64,000 nucleotides of DNA, taken from contig NC_035794.1 of NCBI RefSeq assembly GCF_001653235.2, positions 868,001 through 932,000 on the forward strand, read 5' to 3'. Shown in pieces: positions 48,260 to 60,409 of this stretch; within the stretch, counting starts at the first letter, position 1; each line of letters starts with the position of its first letter. The notes under the pieces are model-generated. The model saw only the letters and a program-made list of their open reading frames with translations. It ran no database searches and was not told the origin of the DNA. The position numbers were made by a program, and so were the translations under genes. Source of the DNA: Pochonia chlamydosporia 170. Its lineage: Eukaryota; Ascomycota; Sordariomycetes; Hypocreales; Clavicipitaceae.

Positions 48260-50623
48260 TTACATGACAACACAGTCCTTGTCGTCTTTGCCACCCTTCT
48301 TGCCGCGCGGTGGTGCAACATCCATGGGAGTGCCTCCTCCGCTAACGGCGGCCTGGATGACAGCAATACGTTGCTTGGCTCGTTCGTCACCAGCGTCGGC
48401 GGCTTTAACGTACCAGACATTGGCTTCGAGAATATCACGTCGACAACCGATACCCATTTCGGTAAAGTACCCTACAGCGTACTGAGCCTTGACAAAACCT
48501 AAAAGTGTAGCTTGTTAGCTCCAAGATACCAAACAGCACTTGGTTGGACAAATGGCTGTCTTACCTAGTTCAGCAGATCGCCGTGCCCATTCGTATGCCT
48601 CCTCCTCGTCCTTCTCCAGAATAGGAGGAGCTCCAACCATGTACCAGGCGCAAAGACCCATCATGGCTGCCGAGTGGCCACGTTCAGCAGCGCCGGTGTA
48701 AAAGTGCACACTCAATGCCGGGTCGCGAGGACAGTTCAATCGGCCATGCTCATAAGCATCACCCATTCGGTAGTTAGCCTCTGGGTGGCCCAAGTCTGCA
48801 GCGTGGGTAAACAGCTCAGCTGCGTAGCTTGCATCTGCAAAGATGTCGTCTCCGTAGCCAGTCTCGTACAAGCATCCCAACTGATATGGAGCAGCGTTGT
48901 ACTGCGAATCAGCGGCTTCAGCGGCAAGTTTCAACCACTTGATACCCTCACGGTATCGCTTCTCACCCAAATCACCAGATAGACATGCCTTGCCCAGACG
49001 CGTCATGGCACCAGGATGCGATTTGGCTGCGGCCTTGCGCAGAAACTGGACAGCCTTTACAGGGTCTTTACTGCATCCCCATCCAAACTCATAGCACAGA
49101 GCGGTGCGGTAGGCAGACTCGGCATGGCCGTGTTTAGCTGCCCGGACGAAGAGCGGGAACGCCGTATCGTCATCTTTCTTGCCTTTGCTGAAGAGCCCGG
49201 ACGAATAGCCATCAGCAAGGTAATACTCGGCAAAGGGATAACCGCCATCGGACAATCGCTTGAGGATCTGTCGAGCTTCGCAAACCAGCTCGTAGGGACT
49301 GGTGACTGACGCCTCCACAATGGGACTGTCGAGGTCCCTCAGTGGCTGTTGTGCAGGCCGCTTCGCTTTGGGGTTGGACGAATCTAAACCTTGCTCTTGT
49401 GCGGTTGAAATCAAGAAAACCGCAAAAGAGTACTGAATAGACGCATCGGTCGTCTTCTTGACATTTTGGCGATACATTTCCAGTGTTTTCTGGGTGCTGA
49501 GAAGCGATGCATTGTTTCCAACGACAGTTCGAAGATTCGAGTTATCCAAGGAAAACGACGGAGGAGCTTGTTGCGGGTATGGGACGCTGAGAAGCTCGGC
49601 GTACGATGATGGCCGCACATTGGGAGACTTGCGAGACTGAACAGAGGGAGCACGCATGTGGGAGCCACCAGGCAGTAGATTGGGAGATCTGCCCCTAGGG
49701 CTGTAATCCGAAAGGGTCGAGTATGATGATTGAGGTCGAGGAAGGGAGCTCCTTTGGAAGTATCCCGATTGCGGAGTGAGGTGGCGCCTGATATGTCCTC
49801 CATTTTCCAAGAGGTCGGAAGATGGCGAACGTGCAAATTGACCAGCGCCTCCGCTAGAGACACGAGGTGGAAACTCTTGTTGCTGGTGGTGATACTGGAA
49901 CTGTGGAACGGACAGGTTCTTTGGCAAATTGCCCTCTATGATGGAACTTCCCGGCGAGTCGCCATTGGGCGGATACTCCGAATTGTCGTTGACGCCAGAG
50001 ACGGAGCTTGCACTCGTTGCAGCGGAAGACTGGGCAGATGGCTGTTGCTGCGAGGTGCTAGCCGTTTCGTCGGACTCGCGGCTGTTTCGATAGATATCTT
50101 GGTTTCGTACGCGATGCTTGGGGCTCATGGGAGACCCTTCATACCGCTCGGGCGCCGCTTGTGAGGCAGGTTGGAGGCTGAGATCCAGCGACGCATGGGT
50201 AAACTTTGCTGCTAAGGCGTCAACGTCCGAAGGGCCGGTTCCAACGGCGGACGGTTGAGACGGCTGGGCGGTTGACACCTCGGACAAGGGAATGGTCTCA
50301 GAACCGTCCATAGATGAGGTATACTCATGCCCGTAACCATTCTCAACGACACCAAATTGTGCAGTTTGCGGCAGTGCATGCTCAATATTGGCATTTGACG
50401 GATGGGGCCAGCTTTGGTCGTGAAAGTTGACTCGCACAGGAGACACTGGTGCATCCCGTAGTCGCGCGCTACCTGTGCCGAGCGAAGGAGCGTTGAGGTT
50501 TCTTCTCGAGACATCTTCTGCGGCTGGTGATGTGTATGCATGATGAGAAATATGTTCGCGATTATCGCCGTGGCCATGGGGGGAGGTTGCCGAAGGAGGC
50601 GGGGAGGTGCTGACGGCGGCCAT
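48260..50623 (-). CDS. SKT5: Sel1-repeat protein of the Skt5/Chs4 chitin synthase activator type, CaaX ending
   Basis: Skt5/Chs4 proteins activate and localise class IV chitin synthase (Chs3) at septa and growth sites. Two exons, 50623-48565 and 48498-48260, are joined by a 66-nt GTAAGA intron and give 765 residues. The N-terminal 400 residues are disordered, rich in Ser, Pro and Gln. From about 450 to 735 runs a series of about seven Sel1-like helical pairs, for example PLFVRAAKHGHAESAYRTAL, AVQFLRKAAAKSHPGAMTRL and NVWYVKAADAGDERAKQRI, each with the A-x-x-x-A / G-x-x-x-A pattern. The C-terminus is DDKDCVVM: a CaaX box, so the protein is probably farnesylated and membrane-attached, as known for Chs4. 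The terminal exon also has a basic GKKGGK stretch that aids membrane binding. Start ATG 50623 (CCATGG context) is chosen over upstream GTG. A close alternative is a Nif1-like or other Skt5 paralogue. Confidence 0.85.
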
Positions 50624-51291
50624 GGTTGTGATTGCCAATGGCACGGTTGTCGTCGAAGGAACTCTCGTCGTGGTTCCGTCAGGCCGAAGTTGTGACGACT
50701 GGAATCTCCTGAACGTGCCTGTGGCTTTAGGTGTAGCTAGGCGCAGGAGCTTTACAATGCTTGGCGTGATTGTCCTTTTCAGGAGCAGCAGGCTATACGA
50801 AGATGCTGTCGGGAAGCTTCAGAACCGCAGGTTCTTTCAGTATTCAACGTGAAAGAGACAAGAATTCCCTGGTCGGATGTGACGAGGTGAGAATTGCACG
50901 GGGTCGCAGGAGGTGTCTGCGTGGAGCAGCAGGGGGGGGGTTGTCCTGTCACACAGCAGCCAGCAGGCCGGAGAAATCAACGATTGACAAATGACTGGCG
51001 GTTGGAACTTGGCGGCGGCTCGAGTAGACGACGGGAGAGAAGGGGAGAGGTTGAGTAAGAAGATAAGACAATTAAAAAGAGCCAAGGAGGGAGGGGTGAG
51101 ATGACGACGTCAATAAAGAAAAAAAAAATTCCACAAGCAGAGCGGAGTGAGGCAGAGACAAAAGGCAGAGAGAGGCTGAGTGAGGGTTGAGGCAGAAAGA
51201 GACCGTAGACCAGACTTGACCAGGCCCAAGAAAGAAGAACGAAGAACCTTGGAGGGTGAGTGGATGGATTGAAGGCGGATTCCCCGTAAAT

Positions 51292-51315
51292 CCAGCCCAG
51301 CCCAGCCCAGCCCAG
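51292..51315. repeat. (CCCAG)n tandem repeat
   Basis: Four exact CCCAG copies plus a partial unit are visible. Confidence 0.85.
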
Positions 51316-51465
51316 CTCAGCCGTTGCCAGCACTGAGGCGAGACAGACAGACAGCACTTGAGAGCAGACAGGTTAGACCAGCATAGATCTGGTTGACTTG
51401 ACAGAAAGTTGAGCCAAGGTCTGGTCGAGCTGGCAGGGTAGAACCAGGCAGTCTAAGCAGGGACT

Positions 51466-51489
51466 GGGACTGAGACTGGGACTGAGACT
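51466..51489. repeat. Two tandem 12-bp units (GGGACTGAGACT)
   Basis: Two exact copies occur in direct repeat, followed by a truncated third (GGGG). The reverse complement, rich in AGTC, is in the upstream region of the Sel1-repeat gene. Confidence 0.8.
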
Positions 51490-51582
51490 GGGGCACGGCA
51501 CCAGCGCCAGCGCCAGCTCCAGCACATGGAGGCGGTAAGGCAAGCGCTTGTCAACGGTTGCGATTTGCATTGTGTTGTCTGG

Positions 51583-51617
51583 TACTGTACTGTATTGTAT
51601 TGTATTGTATTATATTG
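51583..51617. repeat. TGTAT/TGTAC pentanucleotide tract
   Basis: Tandem pentanucleotides alternate between TGTAC and TGTAT, with the last unit degenerating to TATAT. Confidence 0.8.
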
Positions 51618-53179
51618 ATACTGCACAGTCAAAACCTAGAATTGTTTCATCTGACCTGTTCGGATTCGATTCGATTCCACTTGGCTTGATTGACGAACTA
51701 GGCTGTCAAAAACTACCTCAAGGCAACATAGAACATAGAACCCTCCGTTACTCAAGTAGAAAGGAACTCGCTGTAAGAGCTGGCTGATCTGACATGGCCA
51801 GAGCTTTACGATGCACATGCCTTGCACCTTGTGGCAGAAGTAACAGCAGCACCTGACAGCTCTAACTGCACAGAGCAGTCCAATGTTACTCGACCTTTCA
51901 ACCAGACGTCGGAACATTGGAACATTGGAACACTCAAACAAACCAGACTTGACATTGAGCTTCACCAGACACCACTTGAGCTGGGGGTACCTGGGGCCTA
52001 CCTGGGGGCCAGCTGACGGCGTTTAATGTCTGGTTTGAAGGAGAAATGAGGAAGGAGCCCTTGAGCCCGCACGGCCAACTCTGGCAGGGCCTGGTTCAAT
52101 CTCAACGCGCGTTCCTTCCCAACTTTTTATTTTTATTTTTGTCCATGTCGCCGCCGTGTCAACCAGGCCAATGCAAAGTAACGAGCATGACGACTCACAC
52201 CACGCCCTGGTCTGTCTTCTGTCCACCGAGTAGTCCCAGTCCGGTGCCATCCATCCTTACTAAATTACCCACTTCAGGTCATTCACCAGATTGCCAGACT
52301 CCGTGCCGTCATCACCCTTCAAGCGGCTCAACCCGTATCATGACATACTTTTCGTTGTCGAATACAACCTTTGGACCTCCCTCCTCACCTCCCCCACCTC
52401 TCTCCCTCACGGTGCCATCTGCCGTCAATGTTGTGCAGCCAGCCCGTCAGACGTTATGCGTGGCATGGCATGGTGGACCGAGATGCGGCGGCGGCGCCTC
52501 GTGCTATTGTACCGAGTATGGAGAAACATTTGAACCGCCCATGAACAACCAGACCACTGTGCTTGTGCTGTACGCACTGCGTATCACCTTGGAGTATTTT
52601 GCACGTAGGTGGGCGTGTCGCTGATGCATCATCCATCCCCGTCACCGTTCCAGTTGGTAGCCCTCTCTCGATGGATCGATTCCCTTTGTGGCTTGTTTTA
52701 GGCTGACCTCCACCAAGTGTCGACAAGAACAACTCAGTTTGGCCCCCTGCAAGCCAAGGGACCAATTCGACCAGGGGCCAAGCCAGCCCTCGCTTGTCAA
52801 GACCAAAGGGGGGCCACGGAGCAATTTTGTGTGTTTGATACCATTCTCATGTTCAATGCCCTATGGTTGTCCGCTAATAATGACTATTCTCCATGTGCGA
52901 CTTCATCTCCAGAAAGTGGAGGGCATCCGAGTCGACTCCAGCAGCTCCAACATTTCGCATCAACTTCTCCGTCTTTGTGGAGCAGGATCCGACGATGGCA
53001 GGATGAAAGATGGCTCTGCAAGCCTACTCCTTGTCCTTGGGACGGGCTCAACGTGCTGGCCCCAACTTTACCACGATGATCTCACTGACAAGAATGACCG
53101 AAATGCACTATTCATGATTCCCGGCAATTGTCGCAACACAAGTTAAGTTCCATACCACCCGCACAAATCCTGTGCAATA

Positions 53180-53220
53180 TTTTTTTATTTTTTATTTTTT
53201 ATTTTTTATTTATTTTTTTT
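53180..53220. repeat. T-rich low-complexity tract (ATTTTTT units)
   Basis: Repeated A-T6 units run for about 40 bp. It is one of few AT-rich spots in this otherwise GC-balanced spacer. Confidence 0.85.
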
Positions 53221-54747
53221 ACGAAAACACGGGCCGCATGTACAATGATGACATATTTTCGGGGACAATACGGGGTCAAGCGCACGTTTTCGTCACGTTT
53301 GACTGTCAAGATGCTCAAGAGCCAAGATCTGGCTCCAGACCAGTTTGGGAACACGAGCTCCTATCTCGGGCCGCAGGACATCCGAAGGGCCTCTCAAAGG
53401 ATCCGTCCATTAGAACACCTGGTCTGTGAGTAGGGCGCAGAGTGCAGATTCCTTCACTCCAAAGATTTTCTTGAGCAACTCTCAAGAGGAATAATCTGAA
53501 CGGCGACAGGGCCGCTTGTTAATTCTCAAACTAGGACTGCAAAACGTGGACGTGCCTGAAATAGGCAGAGCCCGATAGGATTAGCTGGTGTCATAGAGCC
53601 ATCAACGTCAACGCTCCATAGTCACCACTTTTGCCGTCCACAAATGTTCACCAGCTCTCTCGCACAATTCCGCTCCAAGATGCCATCGGATATGGCGGGA
53701 CCCGAGCTTGAGGCCAGATGAAGGCAGGGACCGACGCCACAAGACCCAGAAAGAGCAACAGTCTTGCCCTAGCGTCCTCCCTTGTCGGCTTATGGCTGTG
53801 GGTGGAGGGGTAGCATCTGTGGGAAACATGAGGAATCTGAGAACAGCAACGACGAATTGCCCTTCACTGACCTCAAAAGGATCAAGGACAGATGGGTGCT
53901 GCCCTTTGAGACAATTACGCCATGTCCAATACAGAACAGACTTTATGGACAAGGTGTGCTTGCACAATGCACTTTGTGGGTCGTCGGCGACAACCAGCAG
54001 AACGGATCCTGCAAATCTGCCCCAGCTGCCACCCAATTCACCGTCAAATATGCCGTGAATGGAGTTCCTGCTGCCTTTGCCTCATCAGCTCGGGCGAAGT
54101 GCCTGCCAGTCTGCCCGATGAGGCTTCGCGGCTGAAATCTGAACTGATGGTTATGACCAAGCCAAGGAAAAGAAAAAAGTTCTGCAATTGAAGACATCAC
54201 CCGCAGAATGACAAGGGGAGATGAGACCCTGGCCATAGCGCCCAATAGTTTCGTCAACCCACATCTGAACTAGGCTGAAAGGTGTGGTAGATAATTTTGA
54301 CGTGCTCTAGCTCCTTGTGAATGGTTCAGTGCAATACTGTACAAGCCTAACTGTGGCCAAGGAAAGGCATCAGAACCACATACAATCATGTTCAAACTTC
54401 GGAAATATGACCACATGAACGGAGTTACCCTGTTCCTCAAGAGAATGCCAGCCGACCTTGCCGCCATCATCAATGCATCAAAACCAATCCAACCCGTCGG
54501 TTCTGGACCACCTACCTGCGACCTCCTTGGCAAACACTCACTGAACATGTCACTTACATTTCGGACCAAACGCACGACATAAAAATAGTTCAACGCCTGG
54601 AAGATGTCGTGTTCTTTCGATATTGCCCTATGGAACTACCCCAGCCCTTGTTTCTTGTCAGTACTTTTTCAGTATGGGATGGGTAATCTTTCTGGTCTTG
54701 CGACGTGTACCGTCAGCATACGATGTGTCCACAAATAGAGCCATTTG

Positions 54748-54773
54748 GCGTGAGTTTTGGGCGTGAGTTTTGG
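54748..54773. repeat. Two tandem 13-bp units (GCGTGAGTTTTGG)
   Basis: Two exact copies in direct tandem, with no called gene near. Confidence 0.8.
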
Positions 54774-55967
54774 GCATGTATGATCTACATGAAAAGGCAA
54801 GTTTGAATCATCCATCAGTTGGCAAAAGCATGCACGCCGAGATACGGATGCCGCCGTATACATGCAACGTCAGGTCGCAACAAGAAACTTTCACTTCTCG
54901 CAGATCTTCATGTACAAGGTTCAGAATACGGACTACTTTGTACACACTTAACTTAGCTAGTCTTGGAATGCTGATGAGGCGAGTAACGGCTTGTGTCTGA
55001 TTGAATCCTGGGCTTAGAAGTACTCCCTTTCGGCGAACAAATCTGGCACAATGTCTACCAATAAGACCCTTCCACTCTTCAGAGTGTGAATCTCGTCCGT
55101 TAGGAAGTACTCGGCACGCCTTTACCATGACCAGCCAACCTGTGGCCGCATCATTCGTAAGATGGTGATGTGACTCTACAGTCTCACCTCTCAAACAGCG
55201 CCTGCCTTCCAAGCGGCGCCGCACAATGTGTTGCTGCCACGTCCGGATCAGACTCTGCCCTGGTGGAACACCAACGGATCTCGTCAGCTGCAAAACATCT
55301 TGGCGGACGGGAGCATATTTCTTTCTCTTCGTTAGTCCAGGGCATCAATTGCCATGCCGAAGCATTTAAAACCCTCCTGCGATCCGCGGTAAGCTGCCCC
55401 GTAGGTGGTCCCCCTAAGGCTGCTAAATGCAACATATACCTACAGAAGTAAAACCCAAAAGAGGGGGGGGGGGCTTATAGTTTAGAAAAGTTATACCATA
55501 TAATTCACAGTACAATTATAGTCGCATAGTATAGGTATGGTATTAAGAGTTCTAGTGAGTCTTAAAAAAGTAGCTCTATTACCTAATTTAGATATATACT
55601 CTCTATTATAGATTTAGGCGTAGCGCTTACATCTTAGAGAAGAAGAAGATAAGTGCGCCAGGAGAGCTACCTAAGAATCTATAAGTTTCTACTAGAGCTT
55701 AGCTAGGTTTTATAAGGGCCTTTTATAGAGCTAAGTTAACCTCTTCTCTCTTTCTCTCTTCTCTCTATAAGAAAAGTTACTATTAGTAACGCTAGCTTGC
55801 AAAAGCTACTAGGCTAGTCCCTTATAAAATCATCCTATACTATAGGCTATACTATAAAAACTACTTTTATAGTGTAGTTTATAGCTAGAGCATTATTAAA
55901 AACTATATTTTTTAGTTTTTTTTTTTAGTTTATTAAAATATTTTAATAAAATAGGCTAAAATAGATA

Positions 55968-56369
55968 ACGTAGGTGCATAGTGAGTGCGCCAGCATAGTG
56001 AGTGCGCCACCTAGAAATCCCATGCAAACTAGGTTTCTAGAAAACGCTGCCTAATCGCTAAAAATAGCTATATATAAAAAAATAGAGCTTATTATAAAAT
56101 AGTTAGATAGTATATATAGCTCTAGAGTAGCTTCTATCTATAGTTTATAGTTAAACTAAGGTTTTTACAGTGCGAATTATAAATTTTTAGACTTCTAGAT
56201 AACTAGTTACCCTAAAGCTTAGAAAATCTAGAATTAGGTGTTTTTAGTAGTTAAATACCCTATATGCAATTTATAGCTATTTTTAACTATAAATACGGTT
56301 TTTTGCAGGGATATAAAACCCCCCCTTTGTATGGGATTTCTAGGTGGCGCACTCACTATGCACCTACGT
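55968..56369. mobile_element. 402-bp MITE with TA target duplication (Tc1/mariner or pogo-like)
   Basis: The ends ACGTAGGTGCATAGTGAGTG and the reverse complement of CACTCACTATGCACCTACGT match, and TA flanks both sides. The inverted repeats extend inward about 40 bp, through CCACCTAGAAATCCCAT. The left copy contains an extra 17-bp direct duplication (GCATAGTGAGTGCGCCA twice). There is no coding capacity, so it would need a transposase in trans. A run of 7 C (CCCCCCC) precedes the right repeat. Family placement rests only on the TA duplication and end type. Confidence 0.75.
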
Positions 56370-56496
56370 TATAGAGTAAGTATTTATATCTAAAAATAGC
56401 CAACTAAAAAACTATAGTACAGTTTAGTAGAAAAGTAGGTTCTATATATTACTAATAAGCCTAAACTATAAATTACTATATAAAAATACTATAAAT

Positions 56497-56547
56497 TGTT
56501 ATGGTCTAGCTCGATTGCGCTATCGCGGGTGCTAGCCGCAGACATAC
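56497..56547. repeat. Inner end of the outer element's left arm (TGTTATGGTCTAGC...)
   Basis: This GC-rich end matches, inverted, the segment ending at 63595 (GGCTAGACCATGACA). Because it begins TG and the partner ends CA, it could also be the end of a solo LTR of about 518 bp that was split by the retrotransposon. I cannot decide between a long-armed foldback element and a solo LTR. Confidence 0.55.
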
Positions 56548-56548
56548 T

Positions 56549-56553
56549 AGTTG
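56549..56553. repeat. Target-site duplication, left copy (AGTTG)
   Basis: AGTTG directly precedes the 5' LTR and GGTTG directly follows the 3' LTR. One A/G difference is compatible with RIP-type mutation. Confidence 0.7.
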
Positions 56554-56732
56554 TATAAGGTGCGCGAGCGCACAGACCCCGCTTTGCTACCACTCACGTG
56601 TTAACATATAATTGCTGCTATTTAGCTAGCACCTTATACATCTAGATATGCAAGGGTAAGCTTAAGTCTTAAATATAATATACCCTCTTACTACTATCTA
56701 GCTTTATCTTCTAATATGCTATGCACATTATA
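56554..56732 (+). repeat. 5' LTR (179 bp)
   Basis: It begins TATAAGGTGCGC and ends GCACATTATA. The 3' copy ends GCACGTTACA, so the original ends were probably TG...CA with TG changed to TA by RIP. It aligns end to end with 62951-63129 at equal length; most differences are C/T or G/A. Confidence 0.85.
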
Positions 56733-57759
56733 ATTCTTAAGCTTTCTTTTAAGCTACCTAGAAGCAATATAGGGACTAAAAGCACACAAAATACTCTTAT
56801 ACCTATAGTAAGCACCTAAATAGCCTTAAGTGCAAAAAATACTATAACCTCCTACTAAGAGATAGTAGTTTCCCTCCTAATTAAGGCAAAGCAGATAGCT
56901 ATTTACATATAAATTATATAGCTAAAGAAACTATAGAAATTATAAGAATAGAAGGACTAACTACTTTAACTTATAAATTATATAGATAGCTACTTATCTA
57001 GTAATACTATAATAAGGCATTAGTAAGACTTCTAGGACTTCTTAGGTAGTAGTAGCTAGGAGATTAAGGTTAAGAATATTATAGCTCTCTCTTACCTAAC
57101 TAACCTGCAAAAGTATAAGATCTAGATAAATAACCTAACCTATACCTTTAATAGAGCAAAATATAAGTACTATTATAACTATTAAAAGATTCTCTTTACT
57201 CTTAACTATATAACCTTTACATATAGAGCAAGATAGAACTAATACCTTAATAATAAACTAGATAATAAGTGGGGGGAGATTAAAGATAACTAGGATAAAT
57301 TCTAGGCTTAAATACTTACCCTACTAAAGGATACTATAAATAGGGAAGCCTAGATAGCAATATAGCTTAAAAAGGCCTAATAGCTTAGCAGGCAAAGCCC
57401 TATAGACTTTAGCATCTACCTTAATTTACTAGAGAAATACCTAGAAAGACCTAGCAAAAAGGCCTAGGCACTTACCTTCTTTATAAAGCTATACTCTAAG
57501 CTATAAGACTATATTAACCTATATGCCTTAATAACTAGCCTAGCCTAAGAAGAGGTTATATAATTAGCCTAGTAATTCTAGGAAGTAATACTAGGAAAGA
57601 ATAAGCAAAAATAAGAGAAAGCTCCTAGTAGGAAAGAGAGCTATAAGGCTAGTAAGTACTAACCTAGTAACTTGCTAGGAAATTACTTCTCTTTTCCCTC
57701 TATACTGCTACTAAAATACTAGCCTTCTAGCCTAAATAATATTAGGCCTCCCTAGAAAC

Positions 57760-57830
57760 CTTAGTGCTATAACTATAAAAGCAAGGGATACTTATACTTA
57801 GCCTATAATAAGCTACTAAAAGACTTATAA
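57760..57830 (+). pseudogene. Remnant of gag zinc knuckle
   Basis: The frame near 57768 reads CYNYKSKGYLYLAY. Restoring G-to-A changes would give a C-x2-C-x4-H-x4-C pattern typical of gag nucleocapsid. This is a short match and only suggestive. Confidence 0.4.
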
Positions 57831-58489
57831 AACGCTCTAGAAAATAGCTAGCAGTAAAAGTAGTTACTCTTACTTTTACTACCTAAAAGAAAGTACCTAT
57901 AGAATACTACTTTAAGAGTAAGGTAATTATATATAGCTAAAAAGCTATTAATATATATATAAATCTTAATAGCTATACTGCTATAAACCTTATAAGCATC
58001 TAATTTATAAAAGAATACTAACTCCCTAAGGCAATTATAACTACCCCTATTATACACGCAATTAGCAATCTTATAGTTTCCTAGTATAGCATATATAAAG
58101 TCTCTCTTACTATAATAGACTTATAAGAGCAGGAGAAGTAGTTCTCTATACTATATATTGCTATTAATAGAGACCTAAATTCCTAGGAAAGTCCCCTACT
58201 AATTAGGATATACACACTAGCTACTTATAGGATATACCTATCTATATACAGCTAAGAATAGTAGTATAAGACTTATAGAGACTATTTTAAGCTACTTAAT
58301 GCTTAGCAATTTACTAGAAAAGCTTAAGATATAGCTTTTATATACTCTATATCTATAATCCTAAGCAAGAATTTATTACCTATAGAGGATAAAAACCTAG
58401 CAAAAGGACTAGAAAATCTAGGGGATATCCTAGTAGAGCTAAGAGCATTTATAGATATATTTATAGATACACAAGCAAGCATTCTGCCT

Positions 58490-59080
58490 TCTTATAAGGA
58501 ATCTAATTATAGTATTAACCTAATATCTAGCATAATACTACTATATAGTCCTATCTACTCTCTCTCTTAGGGAGAGCTAATAGAATTATAGTAATACCTT
58601 AAGAATAACCTAGTAAAGGGATAAATAAGACTATCTAAGAGCCTAATAGGAGCTCTAATCCTATTTATGCTAAAGAAAGATAGAATACTCTAACTATATA
58701 TTAACTATAAGGGACTTAATAAGATAATAGAAAAGAATTATTATATATTACTCCTAATTTTAGAGATCCTAGATAGGTGCTAAGAAGCTAAATTCTTCTC
58801 TAAGATTAATATTAAAGATACCTACTATTAAATCTATATTAAGAAAGGGGATAAGTAGAAGACTACTTTTAGAACTTACTATAGCTATTATAAATACCTA
58901 GTAATACCCTTTAGGTTAACTAATACCCTAGCTACCTTCTAAAGCTATATCTACTAGGCTCTAAGAGAGCTAGTTAATACTATTTATATAGTATATCTAG
59001 ATAATATTCTTATCTTTTCTAAGACTAAGAAAGATTATACTAAATATATATAATAAGTACTAGAGAGAATAAGAGTAGTA
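58490..59080 (+). pseudogene. Remnant of Ty3/gypsy reverse transcriptase
   Basis: Frame fragments between 58490 and 59080 follow the family order: SPIYSLS, LYINYKGLNKI, and VYLDNILIFS at about 58991-59020, where the catalytic YxDD has become YLDN. The DD-to-DN change is a single G-to-A, as RIP produces. In-frame stops are frequent, mostly TAG and TAA where CAG, CAA or TGG would be expected. Confidence 0.8.
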
Positions 59081-59439
59081 GAGTTATTTACTAAACCCTT
59101 AAAATGCTCCTTTTACTAGAACTTAGTAGAGTTTCTAGGGTTTATTCTCTTAATTAATAGGATATCTATAAACTCTTAGTAAGTTAATACTATCCTATAA
59201 TAGAAGAAGCCTACTACTTATTAAGAGGTATAGGTCTTTCTAGGATTCTATAACTTTTATAGGCAGTTTATCTAGAGATACTCTAGTATTATAGTACTAT
59301 TAAATGCTCTTATAAAGGGTAGCTAATAGGGAACTAAGCTAGGGCCTATTATACTAGAAAGTAAGAAGAAATAGGCATTTACTTGCCTAAAGGCTACCTT
59401 TAAGGAGGTACCTCTTCTCTAACATTATAATCTAGAACT

Positions 59440-59850
59440 CCCTATACGCATAGAAATAGATGCCTCTAATTTTACTATAGCAGGCATCCTCTTATAGCTA
59501 GATATTTAGAGGTAATATTACCTAATAGCCTTCTAGTCTTAGAAATTTATAGACACAGAAAGAAACTATAGGATGCTAGACTAAGAACTACTTACTATAG
59601 TAGAGTTATTTAAGCACTAGTAATATTATATTAAAGGGGTAGCTAACCTAGTTAAGGTTCTATTAGACTACTAGAACCTTTAGACTTTTATGTATTAGCT
59701 AAGGTTAAATAGGAGATAAGTATGCTAGTATATATTCCTAATGCCTTTTAGTTTTATTATTAAATATTAGGCTAGGAAGTCTAACCCTACTAATAGGCTA
59801 TCTAGGAGGCTAAATTATGCTAGCAAACCTATAATAAATAGGAAGCTATT
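59440..59850 (+). pseudogene. Remnant of Ty3/gypsy RNase H
   Basis: TDASNFAIAGIL at about 59455, then FIDTERNYRMLD and ELLTIVELFKH, and later RLSRRLNYASKP near 59800-59830. These match the order of Ty3/gypsy RNase H in retrotransposon pol. Stop codons interrupt the fragments. Confidence 0.7.
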
Positions 59851-60409
59851 ACTAGACCTTAAGAGGAAAATAGTACCTACTTAGATAGTAGAAACTATAC
59901 TAATATATTAAAGAAGATATAGCAAAATGCTAGGAGCTACTAGCTCTATCTTAGTTAAAGCTAATAAAGAAGTTCTAGTGCCTACTACTTAGGGAAATAT
60001 AGCTCTTATAGCTTATATAATAGCTAAAGATATAGCAATTACGCTCTAAATTAATAACTAAATTAGGGAGAAAGTAGGGTCTATATAGATAGTTATAGTA
60101 GAGAAGGTTTAATAAGCTCTTAGGCTATAACCTACCTATAATAATAAACTAGCTAGGCCACTAATAGAAATACTACTTAAAGCCTAAAAGGAAGATACTA
60201 AACTATAAAGGCAAGCTAGTATAAATTCTATAGGGAATAGCAGGAGAAAGAGTAGTACCTATACTTATACTATAAGTAGCCTAATATTATATAATAATAG
60301 GGCTATTATCCTATAGGAACCTAGCCTTAGGTAAGAGCTATTATAGCTATATTATAATAATCTGCTAGTAGGTTACTTTAGAATAGAAAGAACTATTAAC
60401 CTGCTATAG

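Larger units (their letters stand above)
50624..55454. other. Gene-free interval rich in simple repeats, up to the RIP island
   Basis: The first 700 bp are the upstream region of the Sel1-repeat gene, with long purine-rich stretches on the + strand. No ORF carries a recognised domain. The segment has several short tandem repeats, listed separately. It is GC-balanced and ends abruptly at an 11-G run (55463-55473), beyond which composition turns AT-rich. Confidence 0.5.
55870..56547. repeat. Left inverted arm of the outer element (interrupted by a MITE)
   Basis: AGAGCATTATTAAA and the following AT-rich string, then TGTTATGGTCTAGC and ATCGCGGGTGCTAGCCGCAG, recur in inverted orientation at 63546-63785. 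The MITE at 55968-56369 splits the arm. The outer boundary is approximate because similarity fades. Confidence 0.7.

Noticed and set aside
51292..51320. CRISPR-like repeat array
   Set aside because: Units are contiguous pentamers without spacers, in a eukaryotic genome; it is an ordinary microsatellite.
52046..52624. 192-codon ORF in the repeat-rich spacer
   Set aside because: Pro/Ser-rich translation arises from C/T-rich tracts; an overlapping frame is similarly open.
57848..58057. 69-codon minus-strand ORF in the RIP island
   Set aside because: It lies within the retrotransposon on the strand opposite pol and is a by-product of AT-rich sequence.
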